In this document: positions 56,932 through 64,000 of the stretch, piece after piece | How the letters are laid out: every line of letters starts with the position of its first letter | Numbering within the stretch: position 1 is the first letter of the stretch | Assembly: GCA_002412885.1 (NCBI GenBank) | Contig: DHVX01000085.1 | Coordinates: 1-64,000 of the forward strand | DNA length: 64,000 nucleotides | Origin: Bacteroidales bacterium UBA5197 | GTDB taxonomy: Bacteria; Bacteroidota; Bacteroidia; Bacteroidales; Lentimicrobiaceae | Reading direction: 5' to 3' | Notes under the pieces: model-generated | What the model saw: only the letters and a program-made list of their open reading frames with translations | What the model was told of the DNA's origin: nothing | The model's database searches: none | Translations under genes and position numbers: made by a program

Positions 56932-59850
56932 ATGATCCCCATAAATAAATGGAATGAGCTCAGCGCCAGACTCAAAGGCGATTTATACACCGGCGACAGC
57001 ATGCGTTTATTGTATGCTACTGATGCCTCTGCTTACCGCGAATTGCCTGCGGGCGTTTGCAGACCTAAGGACGAAGATGACCTTAAGGTGCTGATTGATT
57101 TTTCCCGAAAGATGAAACTGCCTTTAATTCCGCGTACAGCCGGCACTTCGCTGGCCGGTCAGGTAGTTGGAAGTGGCCTGGTGGTGGATGTTTCGAAATA
57201 CATGACCCGGATTCTTGAGCTTAATATTGAGGAAAGATGGGTGCGCGTTCAGCCGGGCGTTGTGCTTGATGAGCTGAACAATATACTTGAACCGCATGGC
57301 TTGTTTTTCGGGCCGGAAACTTCTACCTCCAACCGATGTATGATTGGCGGAATGGTTGGCAACAATTCCTGTGGATCGCATTCGCTGGTTTATGGCAGCA
57401 CCCGCGATCATACCCTTGAGATAAAGGCATTACTCAGCGATGGTTCGGAAGCAATATTTGGCACGTTGAACCCGGATGAATTTGAGCAGAAATGCAGCCT
57501 TGAAAACCGGGAAGGCGAAATTTATCGTTCCATCCGGAATATACTTGGAAATACAGAAAATCAATTTGAAATCCGCAACAACTACCCCGACCCTGAAATA
57601 GAACGCCGGAACACAGGTTACGCTCTTGATCTGCTGCTTGATTCGCAACCGTTTACAAACGGGAAACCCGATTTTAATTTCTGCAGATTGCTGGCCGGAT
57701 CAGAAGGAACGCTGGCTTTCAGTACCGAAATCAAGCTCAATCTGGTTCCCCTCCCACCCAAAGAAAAAGCGCTGATCTGCATTCACTGCGCAACGCTTGA
57801 GGATGCATTTAAAGGAAACCTGATTGCACTAAAACACAAACCGGTTGCAGTTGAGCTGATCGATAATTTTATTCTTCAACGTACCAAAGACAATATTTCA
57901 CAACGCAAAAACCGCTTTTTTATTAAGGGGGATCCTGCAGCCGTTCTTGTTGTGGAATTGGCAATGGAAACCCGCGAAGCCATTGACAAACTGGCCAATG
58001 AGCTTGAAGCCGATATGCGGGATGAAGGTTTTGGTTATCATTTTCCGGTTCTTTACGGAAGTGATATCGGCAAAGTATGGGCGTTGCGAAAAGCCGGACT
58101 TGGACTGCTTTCAAATATTCCCGGAGATAAAAAGCCAGTTGCGGTTATTGAGGATACTGCAGTTAATCCGCAGGTATTGCCGGCTTACATGGCTGATTTC
58201 AAGGAGTTACTGGACAGGCTGGGACTGGAATGTGTGTATTATGCGCATATTGCCACCGGTGAGTTGCATTTGAGGCCGGTCCTTGATCTGAAAGACCCCA
58301 AAGATGTGGAACTCTTTCACACAGTTGCGCTTGAAACGGCAAAACTGGTGAAGAAATACCGCGGTTCGCTGAGCGGCGAACATGGCGACGGCAGGCTTCG
58401 CGGAGAATTTATTCCCTTGATGCTTGGTGAGCACAATTATCAATTGCTTAAAGAGGTAAAGAAATCATGGGATCCTGAAGGCATATTTAATCCAGGAAAG
58501 ATTACAGATACGCCCCGGATGAACAGCAGTTTGCGCTACGAACCCGGTCAGATTACCAAAGAAATTGATACCGTTTTTGACTTTTCGGAAAGTCTTGGAA
58601 TTTTACGAGCAGCTGAGAAGTGCAATGGATCGGGAGATTGCCGTAAATCGGAGGAATTTGCCGGAACTATGTGCCCGAGTTATCAGGCCACCCGCGACGA
58701 AAATACAACCACAAGGGCCAGAGCCAATATCCTCCGTGAGTTTCTCACCCATTCTGAAAAAGCAAATCCGTTTGATCATCCGGAGATTTACGAAGTCATG
58801 GACCTCTGCTTATCCTGCAAAGGTTGCAAGTCAGAGTGCCCTTCGAATGTGGATATTGCCAAATACAAAGCAGAATTTTTACAGCATTATTACGATGCCA
58901 ACGGAGTTCCGCTGCGCACAAAAATGATCGCTTACATCACCAGTTTCAATAAATTGGGAAGCATGCTCCCGGCGTTTTATAATTTCTTTCTGAAAAACCC
59001 TTTCCTTTCGGGATTGATGAAAAAAGTGCTGGGTTTCGCTAAAAAGCGGTCAATACCACTGCTATACAAAACCACGCTCAGGGCATGGCAAAAGCGGAAC
59101 AACCAAAATCCTGAAAATGGCAGGCTGGTTTATCTTTTTGCTGATGAGTTTACAAATTACAACGATGTTGAAGTTGGAATCAGCGCGATACAGGCATTGA
59201 ATAAGCTGGGATACCGGGTTGAGATTCCTTTGCATAACGAGAGCGGAAGAACTTTCCTGAGTAAAGGCTTGTTGCGTAAAGCCAAAAAGCTTGCCGAAAA
59301 GAACATAAATCTACTGGAGCCCCTTATCAGCAACAAAACCCCTTTGATTGGCATCGAACCATCAGCCATCCTCACTTTCCGTGATGAATACATCGACCTG
59401 ACCCGCGGAGCGATGAAGGAAAAAGCAGTCAGTCTTTCTAAAAACTGCCTGCTGTTCGATGATTTTATAATGCAGGAAGTAAATGCGGGGCGCATTGAAA
59501 AATCCGTTTTTACGACAGAATCCCGCAATATACGTTTGCACGGGCACTGCCATCAAAAAGCGCTGTCGGGCACTGCATCTACAAAGCAGATGCTGACTCT
59601 GCCCGCCAATTACAAAGTTGATGAAATCAAATCAGGATGCTGTGGAATGGCTGGTTCATTTGGTTATGAGGCTGAGCACTACGATGTTTCGATGAAGGTT
59701 GGTGAGTTGGTGCTGTTTCCTGAAGTCAGAAAAACATCTGAGGAAACCACCATTTCAGCTCCGGGAACAAGTTGCCGGCATCAGATTTATGACGGTACCG
59801 GGCGCAAAGCATTGCATCCGGTTGAGATTTTTCTGGAAAGCATAAAGTAA
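56932..59850 (+). CDS. FAD-linked dehydrogenase fused to Fe-S (GlpC-like) domain
   Basis: This 972-residue enzyme combines three parts, like YdiJ and D-2-hydroxyacid dehydrogenases. The N-terminal FAD-binding type 4 domain has PRTAGTSLAGQVVG and GGMVGNNSCGSHS. The FAD-oxidase C domain contains HIATGELHLRPVL and SGEHGDGRLRGEF. The C-terminal dicluster ferredoxin and CCG part includes CNGSGDCRKS, CLSCKGCKSECP, HGHCHQKALSG and SGCCGMAGSFGYE. It probably oxidises a D-2-hydroxyacid (D-lactate, D-2-hydroxyglutarate or glycolate) and passes electrons to quinone. The full 972-residue length is typical for the fused type. Which acid is used is not determined. Confidence 0.92.
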   Translation: MIPINKWNELSARLKGDLYTGDSMRLLYATDASAYRELPAGVCRPKDEDDLKVLIDFSRKMKLPLIPRTAGTSLAGQVVGSGLVVDVSKYMTRILELNIEERWVRVQPGVVLDELNNILEPHGLFFGPETSTSNRCMIGGMVGNNSCGSHSLVYGSTRDHTLEIKALLSDGSEAIFGTLNPDEFEQKCSLENREGEIYRSIRNILGNTENQFEIRNNYPDPEIERRNTGYALDLLLDSQPFTNGKPDFNFCRLLAGSEGTLAFSTEIKLNLVPLPPKEKALICIHCATLEDAFKGNLIALKHKPVAVELIDNFILQRTKDNISQRKNRFFIKGDPAAVLVVELAMETREAIDKLANELEADMRDEGFGYHFPVLYGSDIGKVWALRKAGLGLLSNIPGDKKPVAVIEDTAVNPQVLPAYMADFKELLDRLGLECVYYAHIATGELHLRPVLDLKDPKDVELFHTVALETAKLVKKYRGSLSGEHGDGRLRGEFIPLMLGEHNYQLLKEVKKSWDPEGIFNPGKITDTPRMNSSLRYEPGQITKEIDTVFDFSESLGILRAAEKCNGSGDCRKSEEFAGTMCPSYQATRDENTTTRARANILREFLTHSEKANPFDHPEIYEVMDLCLSCKGCKSECPSNVDIAKYKAEFLQHYYDANGVPLRTKMIAYITSFNKLGSMLPAFYNFFLKNPFLSGLMKKVLGFAKKRSIPLLYKTTLRAWQKRNNQNPENGRLVYLFADEFTNYNDVEVGISAIQALNKLGYRVEIPLHNESGRTFLSKGLLRKAKKLAEKNINLLEPLISNKTPLIGIEPSAILTFRDEYIDLTRGAMKEKAVSLSKNCLLFDDFIMQEVNAGRIEKSVFTTESRNIRLHGHCHQKALSGTASTKQMLTLPANYKVDEIKSGCCGMAGSFGYEAEHYDVSMKVGELVLFPEVRKTSEETTISAPGTSCRHQIYDGTGRKALHPVEIFLESIK

Positions 59851-59943
59851 ATCTTGTTGCCTGTTGAATTTATATCAAAGGGGAAGCAAATCAGAAAAAA
59901 CCGTTTCTTTCTGACAGCAGAGTGGTCATCAATGAAATTCGTG

Positions 59944-59951
59944 TAAATTTG
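59944..59951 (+). promoter_or_regulatory. -7 promoter box of the 59969 gene
   Basis: TAAATTTG matches TAnnTTTG, with the predicted start about 11 bases before the ATG at 59969. Confidence 0.4.
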
Positions 59952-59968
59952 TTGCATAATGATCCACT

Positions 59969-60868
59969 ATGATTAAAAAAATATTTCTATTAACCGCAAT
60001 ATTCCTATGGTTGCCCGAATTTTTACCTGCTCAGGAAGCAGACAGCACCCGCGCCATTTCCAAAGAATCGAGTCGTGAAGCACGCCGGAACAAGAAAAAA
60101 TCAAAACCTATGGTTGTAACGGCACCCGATTTATATGACACGCCATTTATTGATTACTCCTCGGCAACCATTTTCCTAAGCCCTGACGATAGTCTAAAAG
60201 AAGCAGCACACCTGAGAGAGAATTTTACCGATCAGTTTATTTCGGTTTGGGAAAATCCTTCGAGGATTTACCCGGCCAGCCGGATATATGGGTTCAGACA
60301 AAACGGAAAATATTACCGCTCCTGTAGTTTCGATGGAAGAAATCACGTATTTGGCGAAATGATTGTCAAAGGAAAAATAAACCTGTTTTACACACGTAAA
60401 CTTCCTCAGGAAGCTGGTATCATTGAGTTTGTTTCATCAGACCCGAAAAACAGCGGATACAGGAATTTTATGATTGTAACTTATAATGACAGGGTGCGCT
60501 ACAGCAATGATTTTTATTATTTCGTTACGCTTGAGTCAGACAGCACCATAGCAATACCTGTGAAAAATTTTAAGGATTTTGCCGATAACCATTTGGCCAA
60601 TTCACCGGAAGCGTATGAAATGATGATGAAATTCGCAAAAAAAAGAAGCACAGCATCGCGCATAATACCCCCTATCATTTTTATGGCTACAATTGCTGCA
60701 GTGATTGCTGCTCCTATCGTAGAAACCGGACTGCTGATTTCATCACCGGTAATTGCGGGGGGCATTGCTTATTACTTTATCAGTAAAAGTAAGGGATTGC
60801 TTTCTCCCGACCCCGATGATATGGCGAGGATAATCAGTCAATACAATCATCAATCAGAAAATCCTTAA
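59969..60868 (+). CDS. Exported membrane protein of unknown function
   Basis: This 299-residue protein has an N-terminal signal segment ending near LPAQ, a basic linker (SREARRNKKKSK), and a soluble domain (about 50-215) with strand-rich sequence such as RIYGFRQNGKYYRSCSF. Two C-terminal hydrophobic segments (about 230-270: IIPPIIFMATIAAVIAAPIV and LLISSPVIAGGIAYYF) suggest a membrane hairpin. No family is recognised. It is followed by a very strong terminator and stands alone. Confidence 0.6.
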   Translation: MIKKIFLLTAIFLWLPEFLPAQEADSTRAISKESSREARRNKKKSKPMVVTAPDLYDTPFIDYSSATIFLSPDDSLKEAAHLRENFTDQFISVWENPSRIYPASRIYGFRQNGKYYRSCSFDGRNHVFGEMIVKGKINLFYTRKLPQEAGIIEFVSSDPKNSGYRNFMIVTYNDRVRYSNDFYYFVTLESDSTIAIPVKNFKDFADNHLANSPEAYEMMMKFAKKRSTASRIIPPIIFMATIAAVIAAPIVETGLLISSPVIAGGIAYYFISKSKGLLSPDPDDMARIISQYNHQSENP

Positions 60869-60870
60869 AT

Positions 60871-60922
60871 TAGAAAGGCTGTTTCCCCTTTAGTCCTAAA
60901 GCAAGGGGAAACAGCCTTTCTA
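60871..60922. terminator. Bidirectional terminator with a 20-bp perfect stem
   Basis: TAGAAAGGCTGTTTCCCCTT pairs completely with the segment at 60903-60922 across a 12-base loop. It separates two convergent genes, 2 bases after the stop of the first and 20 before that of the second. Confidence 0.9.
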
Positions 60923-60942
60923 AAGTTTATAAATCTAAACTA

Positions 60943-63900
60943 CTACATTTTTATTATTTTTCCGCTTCTGACATCATTACCTGAAATCAGCTTGTAGTAA
61001 TATACACCGTTAGACAGCCCCGCAGCATCAAAGGTAAATGAGTGCTGTCCGGCCTGAAGTACGCCATTGAAAAGCACTGCTACGATTCGACCTGAATTAT
61101 CTCTGATTTCAAGTCTGGATTCGAGGGTCTCTGCCAGTTCAAATTCGATCTTCGTCTGATTGTCGAAAGGATTTGGCCGGATTTTGACCTCCATAGATGC
61201 TTGTTCAGATTTGGCAAAATCATCAGCAGAAATATTACTCTTGCCTGAAGGACCATTGCTGCGAACATGGATTTTACCTCCATTGATTATCTGAGCAACA
61301 GGTCCTGTTCCGATCCACTGGCTCGAGAACAGGATTCCCTGGCCGCCGTTGCCACTGAGAGTTACCACAATTTTATCAAGAGAACCATTGGACACCAGGG
61401 TACTTTCATAAGCATCCAGTGCAAGATTCAGGTTTCCTCCAAGTGAAACAGGGTTGAGGGGGTCGGTAATATCCCGGAGGGTAGCCTTTGTGCTTATGAT
61501 TGCCTTCTTGTAATTTGGAACAGAAAGATTTACAGCCATAGAATTGATTTTATTGCTGCGAATCTGATATATCTTCCATTCTCCATTTATATAGCGGCGG
61601 AAAATGACATTGATGTTACCCTGCAGATTACGACCAGATGGATTCCACTTCATATTAAATCCGAAATTCATCTTTGAGCCGGAAGTGCCTGCATAGGTAC
61701 CCACTGAATTATCACCCAAAACAACGTGTCCGCCGCCGGTTACAAATTCTGAGCCCGGCAAGGCCAGTGTAATTAGGGTGAGGTCGGAGGTTGCACCGGT
61801 ATAATACCCTCCTGCACTAGCCCAGACTTCGAATGTTTCTCCACCGGAATTACAGTTATTGCCCGTAAGTGTATGCATAAAATCGGTTACTGCAACTCCT
61901 TCCTGATATTCTCCGGGATTTATAAGTCCAACCGGAAGATTTGGCATACTGAGGGTTGTACCAGGAATCCCACCACGTGAAAAAGTAACGGTTGCATTGC
62001 GTATATCACCCCTGCAACCTGCCGGTGTATCGTCTACATCCCCTATGTAAGCCATAAGTGTAATGGTTCCGGTACAGTTTGATGCCGAAGGCGTTGAGAA
62101 GTATTCCTGACCGTTATATTCAACCATTGCATCTTCCGGTGTAATCTCAAAACTGATTGGATCAGGTTGGCTCACAATGAAATGAACGTCGTCGATACCG
62201 AAAAATTCAGCAGTCACAGTTTTAATACCAGGTGACATTTGTCCGATTACACCCTCAAGAAGGCAGATATCGCTCAATGTAGCCACCAGATCTGTTCCTG
62301 AAACTACGAAATCAGCACTGCCCATTTCCTGTGCACCCAGATAGAATGTTGCCGACTCGGCTGCCTGCCACTGCGATGAGCAGTTGGCACCGCTTGCTCC
62401 TCCGGTAATGGTAGCTGTGAAAGTAACCATATCGCTGTATTGCTGAGGATCAGGTGCAACTGAAATTTCTGAGGTTGTCACTGCCGGGGTCACTTCTACA
62501 GTGAATGAGCAGGAAGCAGAATTACCGTTGACATCCATTATGTAATAATTAACGGTTGTAAGACCAAAGTTAAATTGCTGTGTACCTAAATAGTTGGCAC
62601 CTGAAAGAAGTGAACTTCCTTCAGTGGCACCGGTCATTTCCCATGTGACGCTGAGAATACCGCAGTTGTCACTAGTTAATGGATCAGGTACAGCAATATC
62701 TGTGCATGTAGCAGGATCATAGGGCTCTGAAATATTTGCCGGGCAAGTAATGGAGGGTGGCGTATTGTCAACTCCTGCAGCGATAAAAGCGGCCGAAGCT
62801 TCAACACAATTGGGCACTCCATCGTCGGATACAGAGATTGTGTAATTGCCATCGGGTAAACCAGTAAAGACACCTGTATTATTACTCTGATTAACCGGTC
62901 CGGTAATAGAATACGTCAAAGGTCCATTTCCGGTAGTAGCCGTAATGGTTATACTTCCGTCGTTGGCATTGGGACAAATTTCAGGAGTGACGCTCACATT
63001 TGTGATGGCCAGATCGCAGGGACAGCCACTTGACAAGCAGTCTCCATTGGCCACCCTGTTGCGAATAACATTGCCAGGTTGCGTACCGAATCCCAGACTA
63101 AAATTGACACCTATGCCTGCGACGCTGTTACAATAACTCATAATAGTACCCCCACCAGCAGGATTTCCCGGAAGATCGCAATCTTCTTCTGTATAACCGG
63201 CACATCCATCAATAGCAGTGTTGTCTCCGTTCCAGACACAGGCATGTGTGTGGCGCGAACCAAACAGATGTCCCAATTCATGTGTAAAGATATAAACGTT
63301 AAATGAATAGGTAGGCACGTTGTTGAAACCAGTACCGGAGAAACCGCTGAAACAAAGGCTCTCATCCGTATCAGCGTTGCAAAGACCTGCAAATCCAGCT
63401 GCCTGACCTCCAACATTGTCCAACGCTACAAGGTGTCCCAGATCACCATTAAAGACTCCGGTATTTGCCTGAAACTGGGCCCGGTATTGGGCGGCCGTTG
63501 GACCATTGTAAGGATCGGGAGTAGTCCATACAAAAATCTCTGATATTGCAACGATAATGCTTTCATTGGCATATAAAATAGCGCTCTGGTTGAAAACTCC
63601 TATAAGAAGATTTGTAACTGAATTAACGCTGCCCATGCCATTGAACATTGTTTGGTCCGCTTCAATATAGATGCGTACGCAGTCTCCTGCAGCTCTGGGG
63701 GATGAACTTACTTCCTCTAAAGTGTAGCCCTCGAAATCATGCACTGTTTCGCAATTAAGAATAGGACTATCGATCAGGTCGCTATCTAAATAGAAAATGT
63801 GCTTTTGTGATTCGTTTTTGATTTTGCCAAGATTATAGCTGCCCTCATGGGTAACCACGAGACCCATTACTTCATTGTCAAACACACTGATCGCCGCTAA

Positions 63901-64000
63901 TGAGTGATCAACTCCTTCCACATATCCGTGATAATGTAGTCCCAGATTTAAATTATGCGGAATACCCGGATTACTGCTGGTAAATACTTGAAAACCTGCA
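60943..64000 (-). CDS. T9SS-secreted reprolysin-like metalloprotease (5' end outside window)
   Basis: The open frame continues past the right edge of the window, so the protein is partial at its N-terminus. The in-frame GTG at 63921 is not the true start, since upstream codons encode the propeptide-like FQVFTSSNPGIPHNLNLGLH. A zinc-binding HELGHLFGSRHTHACVW motif (HExxHxxxxxH) identifies a reprolysin/M12B-type protease. SprB-like and HYR repeats follow (NDGSITITATTGNGPLTYSI; SITCPANISEPYD; DNCGILSVTWEM), then Ig-like modules and a T9SS sorting domain (RPNPFDNQTKIEFEL to SGKIIKM). It is likely secreted and surface-attached, degrading proteins outside the cell. A signal peptide would lie off the window. 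Confidence 0.88.
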   Translation of the reverse strand, partial: AGFQVFTSSNPGIPHNLNLGLHYHGYVEGVDHSLAAISVFDNEVMGLVVTHEGSYNLGKIKNESQKHIFYLDSDLIDSPILNCETVHDFEGYTLEEVSSSPRAAGDCVRIYIEADQTMFNGMGSVNSVTNLLIGVFNQSAILYANESIIVAISEIFVWTTPDPYNGPTAAQYRAQFQANTGVFNGDLGHLVALDNVGGQAAGFAGLCNADTDESLCFSGFSGTGFNNVPTYSFNVYIFTHELGHLFGSRHTHACVWNGDNTAIDGCAGYTEEDCDLPGNPAGGGTIMSYCNSVAGIGVNFSLGFGTQPGNVIRNRVANGDCLSSGCPCDLAITNVSVTPEICPNANDGSITITATTGNGPLTYSITGPVNQSNNTGVFTGLPDGNYTISVSDDGVPNCVEASAAFIAAGVDNTPPSITCPANISEPYDPATCTDIAVPDPLTSDNCGILSVTWEMTGATEGSSLLSGANYLGTQQFNFGLTTVNYYIMDVNGNSASCSFTVEVTPAVTTSEISVAPDPQQYSDMVTFTATITGGASGANCSSQWQAAESATFYLGAQEMGSADFVVSGTDLVATLSDICLLEGVIGQMSPGIKTVTAEFFGIDDVHFIVSQPDPISFEITPEDAMVEYNGQEYFSTPSASNCTGTITLMAYIGDVDDTPAGCRGDIRNATVTFSRGGIPGTTLSMPNLPVGLINPGEYQEGVAVTDFMHTLTGNNCNSGGETFEVWASAGGYYTGATSDLTLITLALPGSEFVTGGGHVVLGDNSVGTYAGTSGSKMNFGFNMKWNPSGRNLQGNINVIFRRYINGEWKIYQIRSNKINSMAVNLSVPNYKKAIISTKATLRDITDPLNPVSLGGNLNLALDAYESTLVSNGSLDKIVVTLSGNGGQGILFSSQWIGTGPVAQIINGGKIHVRSNGPSGKSNISADDFAKSEQASMEVKIRPNPFDNQTKIEFELAETLESRLEIRDNSGRIVAVLFNGVLQAGQHSFTFDAAGLSNGVYYYKLISGNDVRSGKIIKM

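Noticed and set aside
63919..63921. GTG start for the metalloprotease
   Set aside because: The frame continues upstream to the window edge with propeptide-like sequence and no stop, so the true start lies outside the window.

Overview
The window reads as a chromosomal segment from a member of the Bacteroidota, probably an uncultured Bacteroidales-like lineage with a largely anaerobic or microaerobic life. Several secreted proteins end in type IX secretion system (T9SS) sorting domains. Many genes are preceded by the Bacteroidota promoter signature TAnnTTTG (-7), sometimes with TTTG at -33. Ribosome-binding sites are weak, and there are SprB/HYR-type surface repeats and a PorE-like OmpA protein. 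No rRNA, tRNA, CRISPR array or complete insertion sequence was found.

Layout. 1-5.9 kb: a multi-PAS membrane sensor (cut by the left edge), an operon of two methyltransferase-like proteins and an outer-membrane protein, and an MFS exporter gene broken by one in-frame TAG. 6-11.7 kb: a T9SS cargo with an Omp28-type domain, then a metal-export operon (CopA P-type ATPase, CDF exporter, HMA metallochaperone-like protein). 11.7-22.3 kb: a nested-palindrome REP-like element, superoxide dismutase, peptidase E, a two-gene operon for a PorE-like protein and an 882-residue helical-repeat protein, another T9SS cargo, an orphan antitoxin-like gene, folD and ffh. 22.6-35.5 kb: an oxidoreductase, a tight five-gene run of unknown exported/envelope proteins (23.7-29.6 kb), a small membrane protein, a DJ-1/PfpI protein, two T9SS cargoes and a LEA14-like lipoprotein. 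35.7-47.2 kb: typA, then a probable nitrosative-stress region: two tandem Rrf2 regulators, a ferredoxin-domain protein, an outer-membrane porin, hybrid cluster protein Hcp, a DUF438/hemerythrin/PAS protein, a DUF1858-DUF2249 protein, two cupins and a PepSY-type membrane protein. 47.4-64 kb: a 1617-residue T9SS protein, nitrite reductase NrfHA, lipoate-protein ligase, a DUF1338 protein, a Y1-transposase remnant, a large FAD/Fe-S dehydrogenase, an unknown exported protein, and a reprolysin-like T9SS metalloprotease cut by the right edge.

How it works together. NrfHA (nitrite to ammonium, also NO reduction), Hcp (NO or hydroxylamine reduction), the ferredoxin protein and the Cys-motif Rrf2 regulators suggest coordinated nitrite/NO handling. 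The hemerythrin/PAS, DUF2249 and cupin genes may sense or buffer redox state. The most unusual features are short tandem-repeat satellites lying directly against the start codons of three genes in the hcp region, the uncharacterised five-gene envelope cluster with a shared helical motif, and the nonsense-interrupted exporter.
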